Virus record (IMG/VR): IMGVR_UViG_3300035701_005466
Coordinates: 1 to 52,025 of that record
Direction: 5' to 3' (one strand)
Length of the DNA stretch: 52,025 bases
Origin: a virus
This document shows, in pieces, positions 34,649 to 42,671 of the stretch. The notes beneath the pieces were generated by a model. That model searched no databases. It saw nothing but the letters and a program-made list of their open reading frames with translations, and was not told where the DNA came from. A program made the position numbers and the translations under genes. Every line of letters begins with the position of its first letter. The stretch's first letter is position 1.

Positions 34649-35353
34649 TTACCGTAATTTTGTAGTAACAGACAAATATGATGGTGCAGCTGACTCAAAT
34701 GCAGAAATAATACCTGAAGTTAGTGATGTTGCAGTTACTGCTGTGGCCGCCGCTGCAACTATTGGAGGTATAACGCTGAGTGGTGGTGTTGCAGTTAGTG
34801 CTGTTATAGCAGTAGAGAGTGCGGTTAATGCTGCTGATATTGAATTATTAACTGCAGTTTCACCATTTCTGTATGCTGTCCCTAGTATTGCTGCTTGCAT
34901 AGCACCAAAACCAAGTGAAATATCAGCACTTTCTATCGTTATTGATCCATCATTATTAATTAAAAAATATGAATCACCAATAGAAATTTTGATATCTGTT
35001 CTTGGAACTATTCTAATGCAATCTGCTCTCATTACAATAGCAGATTTTTCTTTATTCACTGTTCCAATTGAGAATGTTCCAGCTGCATTATCTGGATCAT
35101 TCTTTGCAGATAAATATACTGTTGCACTATCATCAAATATTGATGGATCTGTTCCAACTCTTCCTGCTATTATGTGCACAGCACCACATTCTGTGCCACC
35201 GTGCGGTGAGTTTAGACTTCCATATCCACTCTCTACAGTCCCCAGGCGATCTCTTCCAAGTAATATGGTAGAGTTATTCGATCCAGCTATCAGATTATCT
35301 CCAGTGCGTCTAGTAAGTCTTGGGACATCTTCATAAACCATATCTGTTGACAT
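34649..35353 (-). CDS. Baseplate spike-associated protein following gp5
   Basis: I prefer ATG 35353, which has an AAGGA ribosome site seven bases upstream, over the upstream TTG at 35368. Seen: 234 residues starting MSTDMVYEDVPRLTRRTGD, followed by a beta-rich middle (STILLGRDRLGTVESG, HIIAGRVGTDP, ADCIRIVPRTDIKISIGDSYF). The C-terminal part is Ala/Thr/Ser-rich helix (about 155-234). Known: in environmental T4-like phages a protein of this kind sits directly after the gp5-like OB protein in the central hub. Its ILINNDGSITIES stretch suggests it caps or continues a beta helix like the gp5 C-terminus. Needle or hub role is inferred. No enzyme motif was seen. Confidence 0.62.
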   Translation of the reverse strand: MSTDMVYEDVPRLTRRTGDNLIAGSNNSTILLGRDRLGTVESGYGSLNSPHGGTECGAVHIIAGRVGTDPSIFDDSATVYLSAKNDPDNAAGTFSIGTVNKEKSAIVMRADCIRIVPRTDIKISIGDSYFLINNDGSITIESADISLGFGAMQAAILGTAYRNGETAVNNSISAALTALSTAITALTATPPLSVIPPIVAAAATAVTATSLTSGIISAFESAAPSYLSVTTKLR

Positions 35354-35354
35354 A

Positions 35355-35942
35355 TTAATCCTTGTCAAATAAGCTAGTTGGATTTAATGGTTGTGCAAGA
35401 CCAGCGGCATCATCAGTTCTATTATACTGCGGTTCATTTGGCTCAAAAAAATCCATTGCAGAATGCGGGGATGATGGCTCTGTATATGAATCTACACCAT
35501 GAAAGCTATTTGCAGAATCATGCCCAGATACTCTTGACAACCATAATCCGTGATTTGGACCTTCAAAAACAACATAAACATGCTCACCTGGTGATATTGG
35601 TGTTCCAATTTGATCTTGTGGAAACATAGGCCAAAATATTCTTAAATCATCATCATCAAGTAATCTGTCAGTTCCATCTGTTAGTATCCTTGCTTTAATG
35701 CTGTATCTTGGATTATTTGCACCAACTGTTGCAGCAAATTCCCTTGTTTTCCCATCTCTACCAACAAATTTTAGTGAGCCTTCACCAAGCTTATTTTCTA
35801 ATCTGCCACCGTCTAAATCTACAGCAAGAACTGTTGCTCTTTGATAATGCTTTCCTAGAGTTTCTTCCCTAGCAGCTTTACCAACTAAATCGGCAAAAAT
35901 AAGCTCTGGACGAACATACCATTCAACTCCCCTTTTCGACAT
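35355..35942 (-). CDS. 5: Baseplate hub/spike protein, gp5 OB-fold-like (no lysozyme domain)
   Basis: I prefer ATG 35942 over the TTG at 35960: the residues before it are not conserved-looking and GGAG lies about ten bases upstream. Seen: 195 residues. VEWYVRPELIFADLVGKA opens the protein; RATVLAVDLDGGRLENKL is the first OB strand pair. NPRYSIKARILTDG, DLRIFWPMFPQDQ and GEHVYVVFEGPNHGLWLSR are further OB strands at about 85-140. The C-terminus is acidic and Pro-rich. Known: the N-terminal OB domain of T4 gp5/VgrG joins the hub to the needle. The muramidase domain of gp5 is absent, so a different protein must cut peptidoglycan. Order gp5, spike protein, gp25, gp6 supports the call. Confidence 0.7.
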   Translation of the reverse strand: MSKRGVEWYVRPELIFADLVGKAAREETLGKHYQRATVLAVDLDGGRLENKLGEGSLKFVGRDGKTREFAATVGANNPRYSIKARILTDGTDRLLDDDDLRIFWPMFPQDQIGTPISPGEHVYVVFEGPNHGLWLSRVSGHDSANSFHGVDSYTEPSSPHSAMDFFEPNEPQYNRTDDAAGLAQPLNPTSLFDKD

Positions 35943-36081
35943 TCTTTTGGAGCTCCTCAATTATTTTTTGTGATTCTTCACGTAGGTGTGAAAGTTTAAT
36001 CCACTTAGGACCAATTTCACGAACAATCTGATCCATTTGAATCATAACTACGCGCAATCTTTCTTCCCTTTCAGTTGACAT
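35923..36081 (-). CDS. Short charged helical protein, 52 aa
   Basis: A small gene that starts at ATG 36081 and overlaps the stop of the preceding gene as TAATG, and overlaps the gp5-like gene start by 20 bases. The peptide is MSTEREERLRVVMIQMDQ and continues helical and strongly charged (SHLREESQKIIEELQKNVEKGS), with the look of a short coiled coil. Codon spacing and overlap argue that it is real. Its function is unknown; an assembly helper for the hub is possible. Confidence 0.6.
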   Translation of the reverse strand: MSTEREERLRVVMIQMDQIVREIGPKWIKLSHLREESQKIIEELQKNVEKGS

Positions 36082-36401
36082 TAGTTAGAATCATCCTTTT
36101 CAGTAATGTCTGAAAATGGCATGCCGATTTCTTTGGCAATGTCATTCATTTCTGATGCTTCATCAGCATCAGTGTCAGTTTCTTTAGCAATTGCTTTAAT
36201 CATAGATGCTCTAGTTTGCAACTGTTTAGTACTTGCATCCATCAATTTGGCAATATATTCAGCAATACCAGCCGGCTGGTCAGAATGTTCTTGCAACAAT
36301 TTATCAATAAATTGTGTTAACCGCTCACGGTCTTCATTGATATCATTGATAAAGTTGTCTACTTCGTTATTAAGCTGTTCTTTCTTCTTCTTCTTTGCCA
36401 C
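36081..36401 (-). CDS. Small coiled-coil protein after late sigma factor, 106 aa
   Basis: GTG 36401 is preferred: it has AGAGG seven bases upstream and gives MAKKKKKEQLNNEVDNF; an upstream ATG at 36428 lengthens the protein by nine residues and overlaps the sigma gene by 59 rather than 32 bases. The protein has a basic start followed by helices (INDINEDRERLTQFIDKLL, KLMDASTKQLQTRASMIKAI) and an acidic end (DEASEMNDIAKE, MPFSDITEKDD). Not recognised as a family. It follows the gp55-type sigma gene. T4 late transcription also uses a small co-activator, gp33, with an acidic clamp-binding tail, but no gp33 motif is certain, so the link is only positional. Confidence 0.62.
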   Translation of the reverse strand: MAKKKKKEQLNNEVDNFINDINEDRERLTQFIDKLLQEHSDQPAGIAEYIAKLMDASTKQLQTRASMIKAIAKETDTDADEASEMNDIAKEIGMPFSDITEKDDSN

Positions 36402-37059
36402 TATGAAACCTCTCTCGGAAAGTAGCATACAGGGTCTTTAATCTATTCATGTTATGGTTAACTTGTTTCATTGTTAATCCAGTCATTTCACGGATATAAA
36501 GAAATACTGCTTTCTTGTTATAAATACTAACAAGTTGAGGATTTTGCAAAAGAAAAACAATAGAATCTAAAACTTGTACCTCTTGCTTCTTTTTAAGAAG
36601 TGGTCTCCATTTGTCCATATCTCGAAAAAGCGATACCCAAAACTCTTTTTCTATTATTTGATCTTCATATGATGCAAGTATCAAAGATGGGTTAGATTTT
36701 ACTATATCGTGGTCTATTCCATAAAAATTTTCAGACTGCTGTTTTAATCTTTTATTTTTATCACGAATTTTCCAGATAAACCAATTTTTAACAACTACAT
36801 TAAAATAAGAAAAAGCTTTTTTCCCTCTTGTTGGATCAAATTTTGGCAATATTTCATATAAATTAGAAAGACATTCATTTTTAAGTGTATCTGGATCATC
36901 TATTCTCCAGAATCCATAAAGATAAATTTGACTTTCAATTAATTTCATCAATGCTGGCTTAACGTCAACTTCAAAAATCTTATTTTTGAGTGACATGTCG
37001 GCTTCATTTACATATTGAGCAATTTTTTCATCAACTTCAGGTCCAAAATACATTGGCAT
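36370..37059 (-). CDS. 55: Late-transcription sigma factor, T4 gp55-like
   Basis: Seen: 229 residues. The core at about 55-105 reads DDPDTLKNECLSNLYEILPK, FDPTRGKKAFSYFNVVVK, NWFIWKIRDKNKR. This is the sigma-70 region 2.1-2.2 pattern with the FDP...R..FS(Y)F/x...N-x-x-(I)-(D/K) signature of the gp55 and flagellar/late sigma groups. A helical C-terminal region (about 155-215, FLYIREMTGLTMKQVNHNMN, RLKTLYATFRERF) could bind promoter or clamp. Known: gp55 directs host RNA polymerase to TATAAATA late promoters in T4. It is placed upstream of the baseplate block that such a factor would switch on. Length is close to T4 gp55 (185) with extra residues. I saw no typical clamp-binding tail. Confidence 0.85.
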   Translation of the reverse strand: MPMYFGPEVDEKIAQYVNEADMSLKNKIFEVDVKPALMKLIESQIYLYGFWRIDDPDTLKNECLSNLYEILPKFDPTRGKKAFSYFNVVVKNWFIWKIRDKNKRLKQQSENFYGIDHDIVKSNPSLILASYEDQIIEKEFWVSLFRDMDKWRPLLKKKQEVQVLDSIVFLLQNPQLVSIYNKKAVFLYIREMTGLTMKQVNHNMNRLKTLYATFRERFHSGKEEEERTA

Positions 37060-37068
37060 AGTTATGTG

Positions 37069-37383
37069 TTATTCCACTTCAGGTCTTGGCAATGCAAGCG
37101 GTTTGACCTGCTTGGGTGTCACACTAACTACAGAGTCTATTATAGACTCAAGAGACTTTAATGCTCGTAAGTTTCTTTTATGGAATGTTACTACTTCAGG
37201 ATGATCTAATAATAAATCTCCAGAAGATAATTTTCTTAAATCAGATGAATAATTTTGCAATTCTGGGAGTATTTCTTGAAAAATATCATCGAATTGCAAT
37301 AATCTTCTACCGCCACGAAATAACAGAACACCTGTTATAGTATTTGTTGCTATTAATAGTATTAATAAAAAATATAAAATCAT
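37069..37383 (-). CDS. Single-span membrane protein, 104 aa
   Basis: A strong hydrophobic N-terminal helix (MILYFLLILLIATNTITGVL, residues 1-20) is followed by a positively charged GGRR, then an amphipathic helical cytoplasmic or periplasmic domain (FDDIFQEILPELQNYSSDLR, HKRNLRALKSLESII). The Pro-rich end is KPLALPRPEVE. No lipobox. Function unknown. It lies between FmdB-like and sigma-factor genes, with gaps of two and nine bases. Confidence 0.72.
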   Translation of the reverse strand: MILYFLLILLIATNTITGVLLFRGGRRLLQFDDIFQEILPELQNYSSDLRKLSSGDLLLDHPEVVTFHKRNLRALKSLESIIDSVVSVTPKQVKPLALPRPEVE

Positions 37384-37385
37384 TA

Positions 37386-37589
37386 CTATGTTGCTCCTGA
37401 TTTATCATACCCTTCAGCAGCCCAACCAAGGCCTTTAAGATGAAAGGTAGTACCAACAATCACATTGACCATTTCTACATTTCCATCGCAACCCTCAGCA
37501 CAGCACATTGGACATGTTTCATCCTTAATAGACTTTAAAAGTTCTACTGTATCCTTACATTTTGGGCACTCAAAAACATAAACTGGCAT
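37386..37589 (-). CDS. FmdB-family zinc ribbon protein
   Basis: The 67-residue protein has MPVYVFECPKC (C8, C11) followed by TCPMCCAEGC (C26, C29, C30, C34), the Cys4 ribbon of the FmdB/zinc-ribbon regulatory family, and ends FHLKGLGWAAEGYDKSG, another feature of that family (FxLxGxGW). Known: FmdB was first noted as a regulator of amidase genes in bacteria; phage versions are common near sigma and baseplate genes, but the role is not established. It is between the small helical gene and the membrane protein gene, with gaps of one and two bases. Confidence 0.85.
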   Translation of the reverse strand: MPVYVFECPKCKDTVELLKSIKDETCPMCCAEGCDGNVEMVNVIVGTTFHLKGLGWAAEGYDKSGAT

Positions 37590-37590
37590 A

Positions 37591-37752
37591 TTATTTCCAA
37601 ATATCTTGCAATGGCGCCGTTGGTGTAAGCAAGTTATCCTTGTCTGGTTCTAAATCAAGCTGCCTAAGCAAATCTGAAATATCAGCATTCTCAGTTAAGC
37701 CTTTACGAAGGGCTTCTATAATACAAATCAGTGCATCTTTAGAAAGTTTCAT
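37591..37752 (-). CDS. Small helical protein, 53 aa
   Basis: A short gene starting at ATG 37752, overlapping the stop of the PfkB kinase gene as ATGA and ending one base before the FmdB-like gene. The peptide is MKLSKDALICIIEALRKGL, then SDLLRQLDLEPD and PTAPLQDIWK. It is amphipathic and looks like a helix pair. The overlap pattern argues that it is translated. No family recognised. Confidence 0.65.
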   Translation of the reverse strand: MKLSKDALICIIEALRKGLTENADISDLLRQLDLEPDKDNLLTPTAPLQDIWK

Positions 37753-38672
37753 ATAATTTCTTCTCTTCCAAGTAATTTAAGTGTTTTAGTATAATCTGCA
37801 ATTGCAACACGTGGTTGTGTTACCACTGTCGCCGCTGCTGCATTTGCAAATTGCATAGCTGTATACATATCATCATTTTTAATAAGTGATGCAGCTAATC
37901 CAGCAATAAATGTATCACCGCAACCACACACATCTACATTTTCTACGGGATGTGCTTTAACATGAAATCTGTGAGTTGCATATTTTGAGTCATTAAGTTG
38001 GTCATGTATGAACAAGTACGCACCAAATTCTCCAGAAGTTACAATCAATGCTTGAAAATTACGCTCTGGTACAGCTTCAATAGCTGCAATATTACGATAT
38101 TCATCATGATTTAATTTTGCAAGCAGCGTTTTGCCGCCAGATCCAAATATTGTTAAATCTTCCATCTTAGTGTCTATCAATAGCTTACCACGATGTTCTA
38201 ATAACATTGCTAGGCATTCACTGTTAATAGTTTTTCCATTGTAATCAGATAATATTATAAGATCTGGATTACATTTTATAATATAATTTTTAAAAACTTC
38301 TGTAACTTGTATAGATTTATTTTCATCCACATGAAGTTTATTGTCAACTCTCAAGATCATTTCTTTTTTAAGAAGAAATCTTTCTTTGCATAATGGTTTA
38401 CCTTCAATGCAATGTCCTGTATTAACTTTTCTTGAAGATTTAACTTTGATCTCATGTGCTAAATCATAATCTATTATTGATATTAAATCAACAATTGCAT
38501 CACCTGCAAGGGCTGCTACATTTATCGCGACATTTGCAGCACCACCAGCTCTAATTTCCATTGAGGATTTAGTAATTGCTTTAACAGATTTATCATCTGG
38601 GCACATTTTGTTAAATGTGCATTCATGATAAATATCAGCAATTGCATCTCCTATTACTAAAATTCTCTTCAC
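37749..38672 (-). CDS. PfkB-family kinase, HldE/RfaE kinase-domain type (copy 1)
   Basis: Seen: 307 residues. MKRILVIGDAIADIYHECTF opens the fold, followed by RAGGAANVAINVAALAG (42-58), LDGxD-like sugar-binding strands, PDLIILSDYNGKTI around 136-150 and the PfkB signature VDVCGCGDTFIAGLA (catalytic D253, with Cys in place of the usual Ala in GAGD). Known: RfaE1/HldE phosphorylates D-glycero-beta-D-manno-heptose 7-phosphate at C1 in the ADP-heptose pathway. It is followed directly by a matching nucleotidyltransferase gene (overlap four bases), as in hldE split into two chains. Substrate is inferred; a related hexose phosphate is the alternative. A second kinase of this kind lies at 43695. Confidence 0.83.
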   Translation of the reverse strand: MKRILVIGDAIADIYHECTFNKMCPDDKSVKAITKSSMEIRAGGAANVAINVAALAGDAIVDLISIIDYDLAHEIKVKSSRKVNTGHCIEGKPLCKERFLLKKEMILRVDNKLHVDENKSIQVTEVFKNYIIKCNPDLIILSDYNGKTINSECLAMLLEHRGKLLIDTKMEDLTIFGSGGKTLLAKLNHDEYRNIAAIEAVPERNFQALIVTSGEFGAYLFIHDQLNDSKYATHRFHVKAHPVENVDVCGCGDTFIAGLAASLIKNDDMYTAMQFANAAAATVVTQPRVAIADYTKTLKLLGREEII

Positions 38673-39151
38673 CTTGTATCACCAGCTATTCGTGTTGTAG
38701 ACCAAGATGGAAGCATTTCGGTAGTAATAACCTCACTATTTTTCCATTTTACTACTGATTCTATTGGATATTCAGCTCCCTTTAAAACAGCAAATGGTTG
38801 AAAAACATCCATCAATCTTTGGACTGATTCTTCATCAAATAATACTACAGTAAATGGCCACTTTAGATAATTTAAAAGCTGTGATCTTGATTCTTGTGGT
38901 ACAAGTGGTCTACTTGGACCCTTTATTTTTACAATAGATTCATCTGAGTTTAGTGCTACAATTGGCCTTAACTTCATTTTATAGGCCAATGTATCTAAAT
39001 TGGCCAAAAGTCTTAAATGGCCTGGATGCAATATGTCAAAACATCCATTTGCAATTATAGTTTTGCCACAAATTTGATCTAGATTTAAAAACCATGGAAC
39101 ATGCCCACTAATAAAATCATCTAAATGTAATGTTTGACGCTCATTACTCAT
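38669..39151 (-). CDS. HldE/RfaE-type nucleotidyltransferase (ADP-heptose synthase-like)
   Basis: Seen: 160 residues. IIANGCFDILHPGHLRLL has the HxGH motif (H42-P-G-H45) that binds the nucleotide; LNSDESIVKIKGPSRPLVPQ (about 87-106) and SWSTTRI (about 148-154) match the RfaE C-terminal domain of the cytidylyltransferase-like family. Known: this domain transfers AMP from ATP to heptose 1-phosphate, yielding ADP-heptose. In E. coli it is fused to the kinase; here the two are separate genes overlapping by four bases, with the kinase after it. The expected partners GmhA, GmhB and HldD are not in the window; they may be elsewhere or supplied by the host. Confidence 0.87.
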   Translation of the reverse strand: MSNERQTLHLDDFISGHVPWFLNLDQICGKTIIANGCFDILHPGHLRLLANLDTLAYKMKLRPIVALNSDESIVKIKGPSRPLVPQESRSQLLNYLKWPFTVVLFDEESVQRLMDVFQPFAVLKGAEYPIESVVKWKNSEVITTEMLPSWSTTRIAGDTR

Positions 39152-40124
39152 CTATCACCGCTCTGCCTTTTTGATCTTCCCAATCACGATCTTCTCTAAT
39201 ATCAAGATTACGTTCATGTAAAGAATTAAATAAATTCTTTCCAAATGCTTCTTTAGCCAACCCTAATTTATCAGAAATAAATGCTAAATTCTGTGTATCT
39301 TTAACAAAACAGTGTCCGCCATAACCTAAATTGCCATCTGGACCTGGAACATTCATATGACTAATTCCAATACGCTTGTCAAGTTGAGTAAGTATCTTCA
39401 CATCATTATATTCGATACCAAGTTTCTTGCATATTAAATACAACTCATTAGATATCATTACGCGTGCTGTGAGATGAACATTTGTAGATAGCTTAACCAT
39501 CTCAGCAACATCTGGATCACACTGGATGATCTGTACTGGACCATCTTTATGACCATTGTATGTATTCAGCTGCCTATCTGGCCAAACCCCCTCGAAGTAC
39601 TTAAAGACAATTCTAGCATCATCCTCATCTCCTCCAAGAATTACTCTACTTGTAGTCTTAAAGTCATTTACAGCATTAGCCTCAGTTAAAAATTCAGGTG
39701 AAAATAGAATTCTAAGTGCAAACTTTTTTTGCATCTTGGCTGTAAATCCTGGTGGGACAGTACTTTTAATAATAACAATAAATTCACCAAGGTTGCGACC
39801 AAGATTTACAGCTGAATTTTGAATATCTTGGAGAACACTTTCTACAATATCTGTATGGCATTCACCAGATGACTTCATTGGAGTTGGAACAGCAACAAAA
39901 ATTACTTCAGATTCAGATATAACTCTACTAATCTCAGGTACATGACGAACATTTTTATCATCAATATTTTGCAGTTTACCCTTATCAAATACTATAACTC
40001 TAGCAACATGCGGTCGAAACAATTCAACAACTGCATTGCCAATAAAGCCATAACCAATTTGACCAACAGTGGCATTTTCTATCTTAAAATTTTCAATAAA
40101 ATCAGGAGAATTAATATCAATCAT
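39144..40124 (-). CDS. UDP-glucose/GDP-mannose 6-dehydrogenase-like protein, short form
   Basis: Seen: 326 residues. NAD-binding GQIGYGFIGN (21-30), VPTPMKSSGECHTDIV (about 80-94), the STVPPGFT and FSPEFLTEANAV motifs (121-128, 141-152), EMVKLSTNVHLTARVMISNE (K211, N215) and GYGGHCFVKD with catalytic C272. Known: these enzymes oxidise the C6 hydroxyl of a nucleotide sugar to a carboxylate in two NAD-dependent steps. Odd: most members have 390-450 residues; here the C-terminal domain that closes over the UDP sugar is largely missing, and the end is RGRAVIDE-like. It could use a different, smaller substrate or be a UDP-sugar dehydrogenase with reduced form. It overlaps the adjacent genes by 4-8 bases. 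Confidence 0.83.
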   Translation of the reverse strand: MIDINSPDFIENFKIENATVGQIGYGFIGNAVVELFRPHVARVIVFDKGKLQNIDDKNVRHVPEISRVISESEVIFVAVPTPMKSSGECHTDIVESVLQDIQNSAVNLGRNLGEFIVIIKSTVPPGFTAKMQKKFALRILFSPEFLTEANAVNDFKTTSRVILGGDEDDARIVFKYFEGVWPDRQLNTYNGHKDGPVQIIQCDPDVAEMVKLSTNVHLTARVMISNELYLICKKLGIEYNDVKILTQLDKRIGISHMNVPGPDGNLGYGGHCFVKDTQNLAFISDKLGLAKEAFGKNLFNSLHERNLDIREDRDWEDQKGRAVIDE

Positions 40125-41161
40125 GCTACCTTGCTAAAAAATTTATAAAAACGTTTAGCTTGAACTTCCCAATTTTCACTAATTGCAAATGTTCTAGCGT
40201 TATATCCTATTTCACCACATCTACCAGATGTTACTGCGCGACTTATAATGTCTGGCCAATGTTCTATAGAATCAACAATGCCAGTTATACCATTTTCAAT
40301 TAAATGAGATGGAGAACCCATGTTTGGCGGATATAAAACCATGCAACCAGCAGCTTGTGCCTGTCTATGGCATCTTGAAGATGGCTCTGGGAATGTTGAA
40401 GTATATGGTAGTATTCCGGCACTATTAAATAAGTCCCAAAGAATAGGTCCATTTCTAACTCCAGGCATGTGTTTAACACCTGGATGTTTTAAAAATGATG
40501 CAAATCTTGTAACAGACTCTGGTTTAACATAATCTGGATATGTTACAGTTAATCTAAATCTCCTATCTTTGGACCATAGCCTAAGGAAAGGATTAATGAG
40601 GGCATCAAGACCTCTACCTGGGTCTGAGGCCCATAATAAATGATATGGATCCTTACTAGTAGGCATGTATATATCAGTATCTACACCTAACGTAAGACCC
40701 TCATACAGATTTGATCTTGGAATATGAACTAATTCTCTAGCAACATTTTCTTTATGCCATGTTGGAAATACAAGGATGCCATCTAAATGTTTTGCATTCC
40801 ATGCACTAATAACATTAAACTTCCATTCTTCTGAATAGGAGTGATCTTGTGATAAAATTACATTTCTGGCACGATCATCGTAAAATTCATCAAACCATTT
40901 GCGCCAATGAACTACTACATCAAGCTTATCAGTACCACTGATGTACTCATTTTCAGTGATACATTTAATTGATCCGCCAGAATCAAATGTTTCACAATAT
41001 TCTACACTCTCTGTTGTAACTAATGTGACATCACACTTGCTGTATCTTGCATAGTAATATGGGATTTCCATATGGAATCTCACAAATGTTGGCCAATAAC
41101 CATCTGGCATATCAGATGGAGGCCGTTTCATGCCAACAAATGCAACTTTAAGATTCACCAC
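40121..41161 (-). CDS. Glycosyltransferase, GT-B fold
   Basis: Seen: 346 residues. N-terminal Rossmann part (VAFVGMKRPPSDMPDGYWPT, VVVHWRKWFDEFY) and a C-terminal donor domain with EGLTLGVDTDIYMPTSKDP (the NGVDTxxF pattern), WASDPGRGLDAL, TSTFPEPSSRCHRQAQAAGC (donor-binding E-x7-E replaced by PEPSSRCHRQAQAAG) and GITGIVDS. Known: GT4-type enzymes transfer sugar from nucleotide donors with retention. The usual acceptor and donor cannot be predicted. It overlaps the neighbours by four and seven bases, so it is part of one operon. No membrane span. Confidence 0.8.
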   Translation of the reverse strand: MVNLKVAFVGMKRPPSDMPDGYWPTFVRFHMEIPYYYARYSKCDVTLVTTESVEYCETFDSGGSIKCITENEYISGTDKLDVVVHWRKWFDEFYDDRARNVILSQDHSYSEEWKFNVISAWNAKHLDGILVFPTWHKENVARELVHIPRSNLYEGLTLGVDTDIYMPTSKDPYHLLWASDPGRGLDALINPFLRLWSKDRRFRLTVTYPDYVKPESVTRFASFLKHPGVKHMPGVRNGPILWDLFNSAGILPYTSTFPEPSSRCHRQAQAAGCMVLYPPNMGSPSHLIENGITGIVDSIEHWPDIISRAVTSGRCGEIGYNARTFAISENWEVQAKRFYKFFSKVA

Positions 41162-41751
41162 AAGTCACCCTTTGTATAACGTCTCTTAAAATTCCAATTC
41201 GCATATTGGTGCATTTCTTCTTCGCTAGCTGGGTCACCAAACCCAACAGCTCTGCATTGCATATCAAGCATTTCTTCAGTAAAACAAGTATAATGAAAAT
41301 TGCCAGGATAATCTTGGCCACCGTACATTCTCATCATAGCTGCATGTGCTATTTCATCTGCTGATTGCTGACATGTTGGACATTTAGAAAGATTTTGATT
41401 TAAATGCGGTAGTGATGTATCCTGTGATATCATGTAACCACCATCTCTATTGCAAAGATAACCGCCAGTCTTGGTAAGAGCTGCTGTAAGATGCTGCACA
41501 TCTGGAACTTGGATGACGACTGAGCCATCATCTTCAAGAATCCTATAGCATTCCATTAAGATTCTCTGTGTATTCTTATAAGGAAAATGTTCTAGAAAAT
41601 CTAGCATTAATATTTCTTTTGTAGAATTATCTTCAAATGGCCATGGAAAATTTGATAAATCTGTTATTGTGACAGATGGGTGAGTACTTCGTATATCAAC
41701 GTTAGTATAACCTTCTTTAATATCAAGACCGCAACCTAAATTTAAGCGCAT
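41155..41751 (-). CDS. SAM-dependent methyltransferase with CPTC insert
   Basis: The 198-residue protein starts with motif I at its very beginning (RLNLGCGLDIKEGYTNVDI), followed by motif II/III-like DFLEHFP, NTQRILMECYRILEDDGSVV (motif of the C-terminal strand) and IQVPD. A variable insert around 108-140 contains SKCPTCQQSADEIAHAAM, which may bind metal. Known: class I methyltransferases of this type are frequent in sugar-modifying operons and methylate glycans. It overlaps the glycosyltransferase genes on both sides (7 and 10 bases). Substrate unknown. Confidence 0.8.
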   Translation of the reverse strand: MRLNLGCGLDIKEGYTNVDIRSTHPSVTITDLSNFPWPFEDNSTKEILMLDFLEHFPYKNTQRILMECYRILEDDGSVVIQVPDVQHLTAALTKTGGYLCNRDGGYMISQDTSLPHLNQNLSKCPTCQQSADEIAHAAMMRMYGGQDYPGNFHYTCFTEEMLDMQCRAVGFGDPASEEEMHQYANWNFKRRYTKGDLW

Positions 41752-42671
41752 TTACATTCCTCTATAAAAGATAGTAATTCAAGTGCTCGATGTTTTGGTT
41801 GATGAAACTGCATTATCTCTTCATATAGTGAAGTCGCAAGTAACTTTCTTAAGTCTGAATGATTTAACAGCATTCTAGCTTGCTTTATTAATCCGGCCTC
41901 ATCCATAAACATTGTAAAATTTCTAACAATGTTTGATGGGTCTTTGTCACTCTCATCGTAATCATCTAAAATGTAATTTGATAGCAGACATGATCCAGCA
42001 AGTCCTGCCTCAAAATGACGGCATTGATACCCCCATCCTGTACCAAATTTCTGATGTGATACACCAGTATCAGTAGCATGATTAAGTGTTATTTTACTTC
42101 TACCATAAGCTTCAGCTAAAATTTTTGCATCATTCTGATCTGTTAATACAGATACATTGAACCCGTTATCAGATAGAATCTTAACCATTTTAACACGAGA
42201 CTCATGATTTTTACCACCTGTAAATGATCCTATAAAAGAAAAATCAAACTCTCTTTTAGAATCATCATATGGAGTATTTGTATACAGCTCTGGGTCTGCA
42301 GTTAAAAGCATTTTTCTTGCAATTTTATAACTGTAATCATTCTTTGCAAGAATCGCTGCAGACTCATCAAATGTTAAAATAAAATCGCAATATTTGCGCA
42401 TTGTGCATACCATTTTTTTGATATGTGGAAAACGGTAATCGTCTGGTTGATATAAAATTTTGGGGCCTTTGCATTGTTCTAGCTTGTCCCAACACCCTTC
42501 CATCCATTTAAATACAATTGTTGCATCAGCATCCTGGTCCCACTTTTGATTAGGAAAAGAAGTGTCAATTGGAATAACCTCAACTCCAAGAGATTCTAGT
42601 CCTTTTTTAAAAGCAATCTCAGTTCCAAATGGAGCATTTCTAATGAATGCACCAACCATATTTACTCGCAT
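41742..42671 (-). CDS. Glycosyltransferase, GT-B/CgeB-like
   Basis: Seen: 309 residues. MRVNMVGAFIRNAPFGTEIA, ILYQPDDYRFPHIKKMV, DFILTFDESAAILAKND, REFDFSFIGSFTGGKNHESR (linker to the donor domain), SKITLNHATDTGVSHQ and WGYQCRHFEAGLAGSCLLS (E-x-G-L-x-G, the donor-site Glu) are visible. This layout is that of the DUF3880/CgeB-type family of GT-B enzymes. Known: related enzymes modify spore or surface glycans. A second gene with the same layout is at 47265. It overlaps the methyltransferase by ten bases. Acceptor unknown. Confidence 0.77.
   Translation of the reverse strand: MRVNMVGAFIRNAPFGTEIAFKKGLESLGVEVIPIDTSFPNQKWDQDADATIVFKWMEGCWDKLEQCKGPKILYQPDDYRFPHIKKMVCTMRKYCDFILTFDESAAILAKNDYSYKIARKMLLTADPELYTNTPYDDSKREFDFSFIGSFTGGKNHESRVKMVKILSDNGFNVSVLTDQNDAKILAEAYGRSKITLNHATDTGVSHQKFGTGWGYQCRHFEAGLAGSCLLSNYILDDYDESDKDPSNIVRNFTMFMDEAGLIKQARMLLNHSDLRKLLATSLYEEIMQFHQPKHRALELLSFIEECKCA

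Noticed and set aside
34620-35336. A 238-codon open frame on the plus strand
   Set aside because: It lies exactly opposite the spike-associated gene on the minus strand and its product is low-complexity Ala/Val/Ile sequence typical of an antisense shadow. No plus-strand gene elsewhere supports it.
36519-36526. TATAAATA on the plus strand inside the sigma factor gene
   Set aside because: It points against the direction of all genes, with no plus-strand gene after it. An antisense regulator is possible but nothing else supports it.
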